DNA of 64,000 nucleotides from Rhizobium sp. WYJ-E13 (GCF_018987265.1 NZ_CP076853.1:2108001-2172000), one strand, 5' to 3'. Counted from the first letter of the stretch, positions 34,238-43,878 are shown. Notes: generated from the sequence alone by a model not told the origin. Numbers and translations: made by a program.

Positions 34238-35035
34238 ATGTCATCCATCACCACAGGCAATGAAGAGCAATATAGCGACAGCAAAAAGCTTGCCGCCCGC
34301 GGGCGCCTGAACCGGGAATATACGATCGCCGAAACCGGCTGGTTTCCCTGGGTGGCGAGGCATCTGCCGCTCAAATCAGGAGATCGCGTGCTGGATGTCG
34401 GCTGCGGCCCCGGCTGGTTCTGGGCTTCGGTGGTAAATGAACTGCCCGATGATCTTGCCCTCACCCTTGCCGATCTCTCCCCCGGCATGCTGCAGGAAGC
34501 ACTCGAGCGCTGCCACCCGCTCGCCTTCGCCGAAGTCACAGGAAAGCAGGCCGACGCCACCGCCCTGCCCTTCGAAGACGGCTCCTTCGATACCGTCATC
34601 GCCATGCACATGCTCTACCATGTCGCCGATCAAGCTAAGGCGATTGCCGAAATGCACCGCGTGCTGAAACCGGGCGGTCACCTTGCGGTGACCACCAATG
34701 GTGCGGGCAACATGCGCGGCATGTATAAACTGACGACGGTGTTCGGCAGCCCGCCCTACGACCCGGCGGGTGCGGCCTTCGGCTATGAGACGGCAGAGCG
34801 GCTGATGCAGGCGCAGTTCGGCAATGTGACGATGACGGAACACCCGGCGCATATGCGGATAACGGAGCCGGAAGATGTGTTTCTGGCGCTGACCTCCTAT
34901 CCGCCGGGGGATCGGGCTGATGAGGCCGAGCTCGCCGCGTTTCGGGCGGCGATATCAGAGGCATTCCGGGCGGGCGGCGGTGTGCTTGAGGTGGGCAAGG
35001 AGACCGGGTTGTTTATCAGCCGGAAGGTAGGGTGA
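34238..35035 (+). CDS. Class I SAM-dependent methyltransferase
   Basis: The 265-aa protein has the Rossmann motif I 'VLDVGCGPGWF', motif II 'LTLADLSPGML', the post-motif 'ADATALPFEDGSFDTVIAMHMLYHV' and 'RVLKPGGHLAVTTNG', as in UbiE/BioC-like small-molecule methyltransferases. The C-terminal part should set substrate choice and is not diagnostic. Monocistronic. Confidence 0.88.
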   Translation: MSSITTGNEEQYSDSKKLAARGRLNREYTIAETGWFPWVARHLPLKSGDRVLDVGCGPGWFWASVVNELPDDLALTLADLSPGMLQEALERCHPLAFAEVTGKQADATALPFEDGSFDTVIAMHMLYHVADQAKAIAEMHRVLKPGGHLAVTTNGAGNMRGMYKLTTVFGSPPYDPAGAAFGYETAERLMQAQFGNVTMTEHPAHMRITEPEDVFLALTSYPPGDRADEAELAAFRAAISEAFRAGGGVLEVGKETGLFISRKVG

Positions 35036-35075
35036 GAGCGTGCCTCGCTGCTTAGTTACCCGAGCAACTGCGACC

Positions 35076-35483
35076 TCACCCTATCAGCTTTCCCTCGGTC
35101 CAGAATTCTTGGACCTTGATCCACCATTTGCTCGTTTCTGACCGCAACCATGGAATAAAATCCTCAGGCTGAGCAACGTTGTAAAAATGCTCGTTCTGCA
35201 AGTCTTCGAGCAGCCCGATCGTCACTGCTTCTTTGACATAGTCGTCGCCGCTGATGTGCCAGCGTTCGACGACGTCAAAGACCGCATCTAACCGCTTCGT
35301 GTCACCTGCCTCGAGATGCTCAATCAGATGACGCGCAAGGTCATTGAGAGCCAGGTAAAGCGGTAGCTCGTCTCCATCAGGCAGAAATGTCGCCAGGAAG
35401 GCCTCCCATTTTCCTCGAAAGGATGGATCGGCCAGCAAGAGCGGCTCAAACATATTCGAGCGATCGAACTCGAATTGGTTCAT
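35076..35483 (-). CDS. DUF7674-like hypothetical protein
   Basis: The 135-aa soluble protein is acidic and mainly helical: 'LALNDLARHLIEHLEAGDTKRLDAVFDVVERW', then 'VTIGLLEDLQN'. This matches, by eye, the DUF7674-type small proteins, often found near polymorphic toxin or immunity genes, but no toxin lies here. CGAAGGGAAAT precedes ATG 35483; the in-frame upstream ATG lacks a site. Confidence 0.6.
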   Translation of the reverse strand: MNQFEFDRSNMFEPLLLADPSFRGKWEAFLATFLPDGDELPLYLALNDLARHLIEHLEAGDTKRLDAVFDVVERWHISGDDYVKEAVTIGLLEDLQNEHFYNVAQPEDFIPWLRSETSKWWIKVQEFWTEGKLIG

Positions 35484-35581
35484 ATCGATATTTCCCTTCG
35501 GTGGTGGCTGTGTTTCATTGCGCGACATCCGCTCGAGAAGGCAAGGCTTACTTTGGGCACCAACGCAACCCTCCCCACCCC

Positions 35582-35610
35582 TCATTCCTGTGCTTGTCAC
35601 AGGAATCCAG
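35582..35610 (-). repeat. Rhizobial palindromic repeat, copy 2
   Basis: TCATTCCTGTG-CTTGT-CACAGGAATCC is a palindrome oriented opposite to copy 3. Between the two copies lie a second dyad (GCCCAAG/CTTGGGC, 35614-35627) and a CCGACGCAAGCCGG-type segment, so 35582-35766 appears to be one mosaic intergenic element at the boundary of the phage-like module. Confidence 0.6.
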
Positions 35611-35736
35611 CCTGCCCAAGTCCTTGGGCAGGAAAGACTATTTTCCTTGAAGTCTATTAGCGAGCGCTATCGCGCAGATAGGCAACGCGCTGGTTTTCCG
35701 TGAAAGAGTCCTCTCGGCTTGCCGACGCAAGCCGGC

Positions 35737-35766
35737 TGGATTCCTGTGACGAGCACAGGAATGAGG
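35737..35766 (+). repeat. Rhizobial palindromic repeat, copy 3
   Basis: CTGGATTCCTGTGACGAGCA followed by CAGGAATGAG, the inverted partner of the copy at 35582. It lies 66 bases upstream of the first phage-like gene. Confidence 0.6.
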
Positions 35767-35831
35767 GAGGAGAGATTTCACCCCCACAACCATCTCCACG
35801 TTAGCCCTACCCCAACTCAAGAGGTTGGTTC

Positions 35832-36467
35832 ATGGCTACCGTTGTCTCTATCTGCAATCTCGCCCTTTCCAATATCGGCAAGGACAATATCAACGATCTC
35901 ACCGAAAAGAGCGCCGAAGCACGCGCCTGCAACCAGTTCTATGCGCAGACGCGCGATGTGCTCTTGCAGTCCTTTCCTTGGGCTGCGGCCGGCAGGACGC
36001 TGGCGCTGGGCGCGCTCGACAATGACAAGCCGGGTGTCTGGCGCCATTCCTATGCGCGGCCGGCCGATTGCCTGCAGATCCGCTGGATCAGGCCGCGATA
36101 TTCCGCTGATGCCGCAGCGCTGCCGGAGACGCTCAACCCCGATCTCGACGAGGCCGGCCGCGAGATGCAATATGCTTATGCGCTCGAGGGCGACCGGCTC
36201 TATTGCGACCTCTCGCCCGCACTCCTGCGCTATACCTGCCGCCTGACCGACCCGACGAAATATGCGCCGCTCTTCCTCGAGGCGCTCTCCTGGCATCTGG
36301 CCGTGCGGCTTGCCATGCCGCTGACGCGCGATCCGAAGATCCGCGCCGATGCGATGGCGCTCGCCCAAAGCAGCCAGCGGGCCGCCGAACAGGCCGAGGC
36401 CAATCAGGTAAGGCACACCAGCGAGAATTTCGTCAGCGAGCTGATTGCGGTGCGCGCCCATGGCTGA
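35832..36467 (+). CDS. Podoviral gp11-like tail adaptor (tail tubular protein A)
   Basis: The 211-aa protein resembles T7 gp11: N-terminal 'ICNLALSNIGKDNINDLTEKSAEARACNQFYAQTRDVLLQSFPWAAA', a central 'WRHSYARPADCLQIRWI' and a C-terminal helix that packs on its neighbours. T7 gp11 is 196 aa and forms the ring joining portal to nozzle. Here no portal gene is present upstream. The frame is intact and its 3' end overlaps the next gene. Confidence 0.8.
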   Translation: MATVVSICNLALSNIGKDNINDLTEKSAEARACNQFYAQTRDVLLQSFPWAAAGRTLALGALDNDKPGVWRHSYARPADCLQIRWIRPRYSADAAALPETLNPDLDEAGREMQYAYALEGDRLYCDLSPALLRYTCRLTDPTKYAPLFLEALSWHLAVRLAMPLTRDPKIRADAMALAQSSQRAAEQAEANQVRHTSENFVSELIAVRAHG

Positions 36468-38553
36468 TTTCCGCGCCTACCAGCCCTCCTTCACAGCCGG
36501 TGAACTCTCGCCGGCCCTCGGCGCCCGCGTCGATCTTACCAAATACCAGAGCGGCCTGCGCACGGCACTGAACGTCTTCGTCCATCCGCATGGCGGTGTG
36601 TCGAACCGGGCCGGGCTGCAATTCATCCACGAGATCAAGGACAGTTCGAAACAGGCCCGGCTGATCCGCTTTCAGTTCAATACCGAGCAGACCTATATCC
36701 TCGAATTCGGCCACCAATATATTCGCATCTTCCGCGATGGCGGCCTGGTGCTGTCGGGTGCGGCCCCCTACGAGGTCGTGACCGCCTATACTGATAATGA
36801 CGTGCAGGACCTCGTCTTCGTGCAGGAAGCCGACGTGCTCTATCTCTGCCATGTCAATCATCCCGTGCGCAAACTCGGGCGTCTCGCCGATAGCAACTGG
36901 ACGCTGACGACGGTTCAGTTCAAGCCGCTGATCAATCCGCCCGCAGGCACTCCCTCCGTCACCAAGCCCGGCGATACATCAGGCAAGCCGGGCTATGTGG
37001 CAACCACATACCGCTATCGAGTCTCCGCCGTGGCCGACAGCGGCGAGGAAAGCCTGCCGTCCAACGCCGGTGCCGTCGTCAACGACCTCGCCATCCAGGG
37101 CGGCATCAACCGTGTCACCTGGGCGGCGGTTTCGGGTGCGGCGCGCTACATCGTCTACCGCGACGACAACGGCATTTTCGGCTATGTCGGCGGCACGACG
37201 GGCCTGACCTTCGACGACGAGAACATCACGCCCGATCTCTCCGATACGCCGCAGACGGGCCGCAACCCCTTCAATGCTGCGGGCGACTATCCGCGCTGCG
37301 TAACCTTCATCGAACAGCGCCTCGCCTTCGCCTCGACGCAAAACGACCCACAGGCCGTCTGGCTCAGCCAATCCGCCAATTACGAGAATTTCGGCGTCTC
37401 CTCGCCCGCCAAGGCAAGTGACGCCGTGACCTTCCGCATCCGCGCCCGGCAAGTGAACGAGATCCGCTCGATGATCTCTGTGCGCGGCCTGCTGCTGCTG
37501 ACGTCGGGTTCCGAATGGATCGTCACCGGCGGTTCGGCCGCCGATGCGATCTCGCCCTCCGCCATCAAGCTCGATAACCAGGGCTATCGTGGGGCCGCCA
37601 AGGTGCAGCCGATTGTCGTCGGCAATACGGTGCTTTTTGCCCAGCGCCTTGGCGGCGTGGTGCGCGATTTCTCCTACGATTACACGCAGGACAGCTATGT
37701 CGGGAAGGATCTGACCATCCTCGCCCGCCACCTCTTCAAGGGCCGCGAGATATCGGCCTGGGATTATGCGCAGGCGCCGGATTCCGTCGTCTGGGTGGTG
37801 CTCGATGACGGTGCGCTGGTCTCGCTCACCTACATGAAGGAGCAGGATGTCTGGGCCTGGACCCGCCATGAGAGCGGTGCCGATGCCTTCTTCGAGGATG
37901 TGACCGTCATCGAGGAGAATGGCGAGGACGTGCCCTATTTCATCGTGCGCCGCACGATCAATGGCACTGAGAAGCGCTATATCGAACGGCTGCACAGCCG
38001 CGCCTTCGATGATGTCGAGGACGCCTTCTTCGTCGATTGCGGGCTGACCTATTCCGGCCCGCCGGCCACGACCATTTCCGGCCTCGGCCATCTCGAAGGC
38101 CAATCCGTCGTGGCGCTGGCCGATGGCAATGTCGTGCGCAATCTCACCGTCGCAGGCGGAGCCGTGCGGCTGCAGAACGCGGCCTCGAAAATCCATATCG
38201 GCCTGCCGGTGACGGCGGCGATCCAGACGCTCGATCTCGATGTCGGCCAGGTGCAGGGCCTCGGCACCGTGCAGGGTCGCTCGAAATCCGTCTCCGAAGT
38301 GACCTTCCGGGTGGAAAATACCCGCGGCATATTCACCGGTCCTGCCGATGGCGAGCGCGATGGCAATGTGCTGGTGGAATACAAGCAGCGCCGCGATGAA
38401 AACTGGAACGAGGCGATCAGCCTCTATACCGGCGATCTCACCATCACCCCCTATTGGGACTGGAATACCAGCGGCGCCATGTGGGTAAAACAATTCGACC
38501 CGCTGCCGATGACGATCCTCTCCATCATGCCGGATGTCACCCTTGGCCGCTGA
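36460..38553 (+). CDS. Podoviral gp12-like tail nozzle (tail tubular protein B)
   Basis: The 697-aa protein begins 'FTAGELSPALGARVDLTKYQSGLRTALNVFVHPHGGVSNRAGLQFI', the standard N-terminus of T7 gp12-like nozzle proteins. A fibronectin-like insert lies around residues 165-245 ('TYRYRVSAVADSGEESLPSNAGAVVN'), then beta-rich blades. T7 gp12 is 794 aa. ATG 36460 overlaps the gp11-like gene by 8 bases; its stop overlaps the next. No catalytic function. Confidence 0.85.
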   Translation: MADFRAYQPSFTAGELSPALGARVDLTKYQSGLRTALNVFVHPHGGVSNRAGLQFIHEIKDSSKQARLIRFQFNTEQTYILEFGHQYIRIFRDGGLVLSGAAPYEVVTAYTDNDVQDLVFVQEADVLYLCHVNHPVRKLGRLADSNWTLTTVQFKPLINPPAGTPSVTKPGDTSGKPGYVATTYRYRVSAVADSGEESLPSNAGAVVNDLAIQGGINRVTWAAVSGAARYIVYRDDNGIFGYVGGTTGLTFDDENITPDLSDTPQTGRNPFNAAGDYPRCVTFIEQRLAFASTQNDPQAVWLSQSANYENFGVSSPAKASDAVTFRIRARQVNEIRSMISVRGLLLLTSGSEWIVTGGSAADAISPSAIKLDNQGYRGAAKVQPIVVGNTVLFAQRLGGVVRDFSYDYTQDSYVGKDLTILARHLFKGREISAWDYAQAPDSVVWVVLDDGALVSLTYMKEQDVWAWTRHESGADAFFEDVTVIEENGEDVPYFIVRRTINGTEKRYIERLHSRAFDDVEDAFFVDCGLTYSGPPATTISGLGHLEGQSVVALADGNVVRNLTVAGGAVRLQNAASKIHIGLPVTAAIQTLDLDVGQVQGLGTVQGRSKSVSEVTFRVENTRGIFTGPADGERDGNVLVEYKQRRDENWNEAISLYTGDLTITPYWDWNTSGAMWVKQFDPLPMTILSIMPDVTLGR

Positions 38554-39010
38554 GATTGCCATCGTACCCGCCCGGCCCGGCCATATCAGAGAGATTGCCG
38601 GGCGCATGCGCCGCGCCGATAGCGAGGAGGTCTTCGCCGCCTCCGGACGCTCGCCGACCTCGGCGCTTTCCTTCTCCTACCGCCATTCCTCGCTTGCCTG
38701 GAGCGCGCTCTTCAATGGCCGGCCGGAGGTGATGTGGGGTGTCGGCGATATCAATATCCTGACCGGCATCGGCGCGCCCTGGCTGCTCGGCACGGATGCG
38801 GTCGAAGAGAATTTCCGCGCCTTCCTGCGGATATCGCGCGATTGGCCGGCTCAACTGTTGAGCCGCTATCGCTTGCTCCGAAACGTCGTGGATGCCCGCA
38901 ACATGGTCTCGCTCCGCTGGCTCGAATGGCTGGGTTTTCGGCTGTTCGAGCCGGTGGAGATCAATGGCCATCAATTCCGGTTATTCGAAATGGGAGTAGC
39001 AGATGTGTGA
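38534..39010 (+). CDS. Podoviral gp13-like protein (GNAT-like fold)
   Basis: The 158-aa protein has a GNAT-type N-terminus 'IVPARPGHIREIAGRMRRADSEEVFAASG', followed by 'VMWGVGDINILTGIGAPWLLGTDAVEENFRAFLRISR' and 'NMVSLRWLEWLGFRLFEP', as in T7 gp13-like proteins (T7: 138 aa), which accompany virion assembly. Acetyl-CoA binding is doubtful. It overlaps both neighbours, so the string is one operon. Confidence 0.75.
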   Translation: MSPLAAEIAIVPARPGHIREIAGRMRRADSEEVFAASGRSPTSALSFSYRHSSLAWSALFNGRPEVMWGVGDINILTGIGAPWLLGTDAVEENFRAFLRISRDWPAQLLSRYRLLRNVVDARNMVSLRWLEWLGFRLFEPVEINGHQFRLFEMGVADV

Positions 39011-39515
39011 TCTTGGTCTAGCGCTGACATTGGGCTCGACGCTGCTCGGCGCCGCCGGCCAGGTGCAGCAGGCAAAGGCGACGGCGGAGGCGAACAAATA
39101 CAACGCCCAGGTCGCCGAAATGAATGCGCAGATCGCCGACAAACAGGCGAAGGACGCGATCGAGCGCGGCAAGCAGGAAGAGCAGCAGAAGCGCCTGCAG
39201 ACCGCGCAGCTCGAAGGCCGGCAGCGCGCCGCAATCGCCGCAAACGGCGTGGACCTCTCCTTCGGCTCGCCGCTCGACACCATCGTCGATACCGCCAAGA
39301 TGGGCGAGATCGATGCGCTGAACGTGCGCACCAATGCCTATCGCGAGGCTTATGGCTACAAGATGCAGGGCACCAATCAGCTGGCCAGCGCCAAGCTGGA
39401 CCGCATGCGCGCCGACGCCGCCGTCAAGGGCGGTTATCTCGAAGCTTTCGGCACCGTGCTCGGCGGCACGGGCAAGGTCTACAGCCAGGCGAATTCGCTT
39501 GGATATATCAAGTGA
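39003..39515 (+). CDS. Podoviral gp14-like internal virion protein
   Basis: The 170-aa protein has a Gly-rich hydrophobic N-terminus ('LGLALTLGSTLLGAAGQVQQ'), then long amphipathic helix with heptad character ('NAQVAEMNAQIADKQAKDAIERGKQEEQQKRLQTAQ'), 'AAIAANGVDLSFGSPLD' and a C-terminal helix. This matches T7 gp14 (196 aa), which forms the outer-membrane part of the ejection channel. Intact. Confidence 0.85.
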   Translation: MCDLGLALTLGSTLLGAAGQVQQAKATAEANKYNAQVAEMNAQIADKQAKDAIERGKQEEQQKRLQTAQLEGRQRAAIAANGVDLSFGSPLDTIVDTAKMGEIDALNVRTNAYREAYGYKMQGTNQLASAKLDRMRADAAVKGGYLEAFGTVLGGTGKVYSQANSLGYIK

Positions 39516-39523
39516 GGTGAAGA

Positions 39524-42058
39524 ATGCCGACTGTTCCGACCTATCAGGATACGCAGCCGCATATCGCGCTTCGCCCGGAATATACCGAGGGTTTTACGGT
39601 CAAGGCCGATGCCGAGGCCTTCGGCTCGGCGATCGGCAAGGGCATGCAGGGCCTTGCGACCGGCATGGGCACGCTCGGCGACGCCGTGGTGCAGGTGGAG
39701 CAGCTGGACAATGCCAATTCCGCCAAGGATGCCCAGACGAATTTCGCCGACTGGCAACGCGGGGCGCTTTACGGCAAGGACGGCTTCCTGACGCTGACCG
39801 GCCGGGCCGCCGTAGAAGGCCGTACCGCCTTCGAAAAGCTCGTCGAGCAGAAACGCGCCGAATTCGGCAAGGGCCTGACGCCGGGTGCTGCCCGCAGCTA
39901 TGAAGAGGCCAGCCGCGCCAGCATGAACACCCTGCTGGACAGCACGATCCGCCACACCTTCGACCAGCGCAAGGCGTGGTTTGCCGAGACCTCGCAGAAG
40001 AGCATCAAATCCTCGGCCGAGGATGCCGTCGCCGCCTATGGCGATCCCGCCAAGGTGACGGCCGCCATACAGAAGGGCGTCACCGAGATCGAGCATCAGG
40101 GCCATTTGCAGGGCTGGAGCCAGGAAAGGCTCGACGAGGAGCGCGCGCAATATGTCTCCGACACGACGAAAAAAGTCGTGCTGCAGATGGCAAACGAAAG
40201 CCCCATCAAGGCCGAGCAATATGTCAAATCCGCCCCCGGCCTGTTGCCCGCCGCCAAAACCGAACTGCTGACGACGCTCGACCCCGCCGTCACCGCCGAA
40301 AAGGCCAGGCACAACGCTACCGACATCATCGCCGGCCTTGCGCCGACCTATACCGGCGCGCCGGATACGGACACCGGAACGGCCCCCTCGCCCGGTGCAC
40401 CGCAGAGCCAGACAACAGCCGCCAATGGCACTACGCCGCCAGCCGGCGGTGCCAGCCCAGCAGCCGCCGCGCAGCCCACCAAAGCGAGCACGAAAATCAG
40501 CGGTCTTGACGCCAAGGACGCCGGCGACAAGACCGCGGACACCCGGCTGGCCGGCTCGCCGACGACGGGATCTCAAACCGCTGTCTCTCAAGCCACAGGC
40601 CCGCAAACCACCGCGGCTCAGGCCCCCTCCCGCCAGCCGAGCGGCCCGGAAGATTTTCGCACCGTCGCAAACACGATCGCCTTCCCCGGCAAGGCGAAGG
40701 ACGATGTTGCGCTGGCAGGCTTCGTGAAAAACGCCGCCGGAACCTCGGTCGATCCCTCGCTCAAGGACTGGCTCGCTACGCTGGCCCAGGGCGTTCTCGG
40801 CACCATGGGTCCGGTCGGCACGACCATCGAGGCCGTGAAACTCGGCTCCGGCGCTTTTCTGCGCTTTGGCCTGCCGACCGAAACACCCCGCCCGGGCGAC
40901 CTCGTTGTCCTCGGCCCGGGACAAAAGGCCGGCATCGCGAGCGGCACCCGCGACGGCAATGACGACAAGGGCTATATCGGTTTCTTCCGCGGCTACGATG
41001 CCGACGGCAACGTCATCGTTCTCGGTCCTGATCCGCGACGTGCGGGCGAAACCGCGCTTTCCGCCCACGCCCCGAGCCGGGTGGTCGGCTTCCGCACATC
41101 CGGCACCGTCGATGCCAGGACGATGGCCTTGCCGAACTACAATCCCGACGGCCTGCGCATGCTCGAAGAAGGCCTCAACCGGATCACCGACCCCGGCCTG
41201 CGCGCCGCCACCGAAGCGCAGCTCGGCGGCTATGTGATCTCGCAGAAGAAGGCGATCGACGCTCAGCGCATCCAGGTGCAGGAATGGGCCAACAACCAAG
41301 TCGTCGCGGACCCCAGTTTCGATCCGACGACATTGCCGGTTCCCTACCGCCAAGCCATTGGGCCGGCGGGCATGACGACGCTCCTCGACTATAAGGAAAA
41401 AGTCCGTGCTTACGGCCAGCCGACCACGGACCCGCAGATCCTCTACGATCTCCAGACGCAATTCGCCACGGACCCGGCTGCTTTCGCGCGGACAGACCTC
41501 TTCGAATACCGTGCCAAACTCTCCGACAAGGACTGGGAAAAGGTCACCGGCTGGCGGCAGATGGCCCTCAGCGACCAGCGCAAGGCCCGCCTTGAAAGCC
41601 TGGATCTCAAGACCGCCTTCGAACTCGCCCGCCCGCAGCTCGAAGGCCTCGGCCTCATCAACACCAATCCCGGATTCTTCTCATCCGGCGACGCTCCCCG
41701 CCGCGCCGCCCAATTCCAGACCATGCTGGTCGACCAGATGGACGAGTTCAAAACTACCCATAACGGCCAGAACCCGACCCAGAGCGACGTCCAGAAAATG
41801 ATCAACCGCCTGCTCTTGCCAATCGTCATCAGCACGCCCGCCCACGGCCGCGGCCTGCCGGCGAGCGAGCAGCCGGCCTATCTCTTCGAAGCCAACAGCC
41901 GCGCCAACGACGCGACCTACGACATCACCGTGCAGTACCAGGATATTCCGCGGGATCTGAGGTTGGCGATCGAGGCGGACCTGAAGAAACGCAACGGAAA
42001 GCAGCCAACGCCTGGAGAAATTGCGTATGAATATGAGCTATTTATTCTTAATCGCTGA
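39524..42058 (+). CDS. Podoviral gp15-like internal core protein with degenerate peptidase domain
   Basis: The 844-aa protein takes the place of T7 gp15 (747 aa) in the operon, 8 bases after the gp14-like gene. Residues 1-280 and 530-844 are helical, as in ejection-channel proteins. A Pro/Thr/Ala-rich linker (about 285-375) precedes a domain (about 390-515) that resembles TIGR02594 peptidoglycan amidases: 'FLRFGLPTETPRPGDLVVL' and 'GYIGFFRGYDADGNVIVLG'. The family Cys of 'WCAAF' is Leu397 and the His of 'GHVGFY' is Tyr484, so it should be inactive. Confidence 0.7.
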   Translation: MPTVPTYQDTQPHIALRPEYTEGFTVKADAEAFGSAIGKGMQGLATGMGTLGDAVVQVEQLDNANSAKDAQTNFADWQRGALYGKDGFLTLTGRAAVEGRTAFEKLVEQKRAEFGKGLTPGAARSYEEASRASMNTLLDSTIRHTFDQRKAWFAETSQKSIKSSAEDAVAAYGDPAKVTAAIQKGVTEIEHQGHLQGWSQERLDEERAQYVSDTTKKVVLQMANESPIKAEQYVKSAPGLLPAAKTELLTTLDPAVTAEKARHNATDIIAGLAPTYTGAPDTDTGTAPSPGAPQSQTTAANGTTPPAGGASPAAAAQPTKASTKISGLDAKDAGDKTADTRLAGSPTTGSQTAVSQATGPQTTAAQAPSRQPSGPEDFRTVANTIAFPGKAKDDVALAGFVKNAAGTSVDPSLKDWLATLAQGVLGTMGPVGTTIEAVKLGSGAFLRFGLPTETPRPGDLVVLGPGQKAGIASGTRDGNDDKGYIGFFRGYDADGNVIVLGPDPRRAGETALSAHAPSRVVGFRTSGTVDARTMALPNYNPDGLRMLEEGLNRITDPGLRAATEAQLGGYVISQKKAIDAQRIQVQEWANNQVVADPSFDPTTLPVPYRQAIGPAGMTTLLDYKEKVRAYGQPTTDPQILYDLQTQFATDPAAFARTDLFEYRAKLSDKDWEKVTGWRQMALSDQRKARLESLDLKTAFELARPQLEGLGLINTNPGFFSSGDAPRRAAQFQTMLVDQMDEFKTTHNGQNPTQSDVQKMINRLLLPIVISTPAHGRGLPASEQPAYLFEANSRANDATYDITVQYQDIPRDLRLAIEADLKKRNGKQPTPGEIAYEYELFILNR

Positions 42059-42107
42059 CCTGATGCAGTAGGAAAAGCCTCTCGTTTCGAGCCATGACCG
42101 ATCCCGA

Positions 42108-43772
42108 TCAATCACTCACTTCGATCGGCGGAGCACTCTCGAAATGCTGCTTCAGCCGCTCGATCTCCTCAGCCGACCAGCCGGGGGGGCCCGTGACCGC
42201 CAGCCACGCATCAATATAATGCTGCGGTGCATAGACATGCCCGAAGCCCAGCGGCGACGTTGTGGCGATCATGGCGTCGAAGCCGAGCTGCAGGGCGGTG
42301 ACGATCGGAAACCACTGAAAATGCGGTGATACGTCGGGGCCGCGCTGCCCCTTCATCCACACAGGCTCCCGATAGAGCGCCCGCCAGTCGAAGAAGGTGA
42401 CGGGATCGCTGGCATATTGCAGGAAGACGATGCGGACCGGCCCCCAGGCGGCACCGGCAGTGGTGGCAGACGTCCACTGATTGGAAAACCGGATCATGCT
42501 GCCATCGCGAAATTGCGGCAGCCAGGCCGGCGATCCCGGATTACGGTTTGCGGTCAGATAGGACCATGTGGAACTCGCAAAGGGCGGCCCGCTCCACAGC
42601 GCCCCCTGGAACGGATCGTCGAACACCTCGAAGAGATTGACGGATGATTGCGAATTCAGCGCCCCGAGGCTCAGGCCATGCAGATAGAGTTTCGGGCGAT
42701 GATCGCGCGGCAGCGTCCGCCAATAGCCGTAGATTTCCCGAAACAGCGCCCTTGCCGTATCGGATCCGTATTCCGGCTCGACCATCAGTGACAGCCAGCT
42801 GCTGAGATAGGAATACTGGATCGCGACGCTGGCGACATCCCCTCGCAGCAGATATTCGACCGTATCCAGAGCTTCCGGATCGACCCAGCCGGTTCCCGTC
42901 GGCACGACGACGATCAGGGAGGATCGCTCGAATGCGCCCTGGCGCTTGAGTTCGGCAAGCGCCAGGCTTGCGCGCGCATCGGCATTGTCTGCGCTGTTGA
43001 GGCCGACATAGACCCGGATGGGATCCTTTGCGGGAGAGTTCAGGAACGCGCCGATCTGGTCCCGCGTCGGGCCAGAGGTGATGAAATGACGACCCCGTCG
43101 TCCGAGCTCCTCCCAGTTGACGAGCGAGACCGCACTTCCCGTTTTGGCCGGGTCGTCTGGCATCGGCGTATCATCGTCAATCAGCGCATCGGCCTCCCGG
43201 AAGGAGGAATCGACGACGCGCAACGCGACATGGAACAGCACGCCGTCGACGACAGTCCAGAAGGCGAAGGCCGAAATCAGGATCGCGGCAAGGGCGGCAA
43301 TCCGCCTGGGAACGATACGGCTGGCGCGCTCATAGCTCGCAAGCACCATCATCTTGAAAAGCCGGCCGATCGCGATGAGAAGGATGAAGACCACGGCTGC
43401 GGTGAGGATCAGCAGGAAGGGTTCGATCGTTGCATTGGGCGGAAGCTGCATCAACGCCCGGACCGAATTCTGCCAGGATGACGCCTGCCACACGAAAAAC
43501 GTGGCGATCAGCATACCGGCTATGACCGCGACCGATCGCACTATCCATCCGGGGCTGAACCGCAACGACGGGATCTCGAGATAGATCCAGAGCCATTGCA
43601 GGACGACGCCACAGAAATAACCGACCGCAGCGCTCGTGCCCGACAGGGCACCCTGCACGAACCAAGACCGGGGCATGAGGCTCGGCGTCAGCGACAGGCA
43701 CAGGCAAAGCAGCGCCAAGAAAAGCCCCGGCCACGAAAGCGGCCTGACGGAAACGATCGTCCGATATCGCAT
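42108..43772 (-). CDS. Membrane-anchored alpha/beta-hydrolase (PF10081-like)
   Basis: The 554-aa protein has about five N-terminal membrane helices and a C-terminal alpha/beta-hydrolase domain. The nucleophile elbow 'LHGLSLGAL' has Gly-x-Ser-x-Gly. Similar proteins are common in actinobacteria and proteobacteria and are uncharacterised esterase-like enzymes. ATG 43772 is five bases after GAGGG; ATG 43775 and GTG 43784 are alternatives. It is oriented against the phage operon, begins only 49 bases from its last gene, and has no viral features. Confidence 0.85.
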   Translation of the reverse strand: MRYRTIVSVRPLSWPGLFLALLCLCLSLTPSLMPRSWFVQGALSGTSAAVGYFCGVVLQWLWIYLEIPSLRFSPGWIVRSVAVIAGMLIATFFVWQASSWQNSVRALMQLPPNATIEPFLLILTAAVVFILLIAIGRLFKMMVLASYERASRIVPRRIAALAAILISAFAFWTVVDGVLFHVALRVVDSSFREADALIDDDTPMPDDPAKTGSAVSLVNWEELGRRGRHFITSGPTRDQIGAFLNSPAKDPIRVYVGLNSADNADARASLALAELKRQGAFERSSLIVVVPTGTGWVDPEALDTVEYLLRGDVASVAIQYSYLSSWLSLMVEPEYGSDTARALFREIYGYWRTLPRDHRPKLYLHGLSLGALNSQSSVNLFEVFDDPFQGALWSGPPFASSTWSYLTANRNPGSPAWLPQFRDGSMIRFSNQWTSATTAGAAWGPVRIVFLQYASDPVTFFDWRALYREPVWMKGQRGPDVSPHFQWFPIVTALQLGFDAMIATTSPLGFGHVYAPQHYIDAWLAVTGPPGWSAEEIERLKQHFESAPPIEVSD

Positions 43773-43878
43773 CATTGCCCTCACACCACGCCGATTGCTG
43801 CACCTCCCTGTTTTATGTCAGGTTTTGCATACAATCCAGAAGCGATGTGCGGGCGTATGGTCTGCCGTCCGGCGACCG

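Noticed and set aside
36979..38607. 542-codon minus-strand frame over the gp12-like gene
   Set aside because: Antisense shadow; the plus-strand product has a clear nozzle N-terminus and continuous homology.
39479..41461. 660-codon minus-strand frame over the gp15-like gene
   Set aside because: Low-complexity Arg/Gly/Ala sequence without motifs, antisense to an operon with consistent overlaps.
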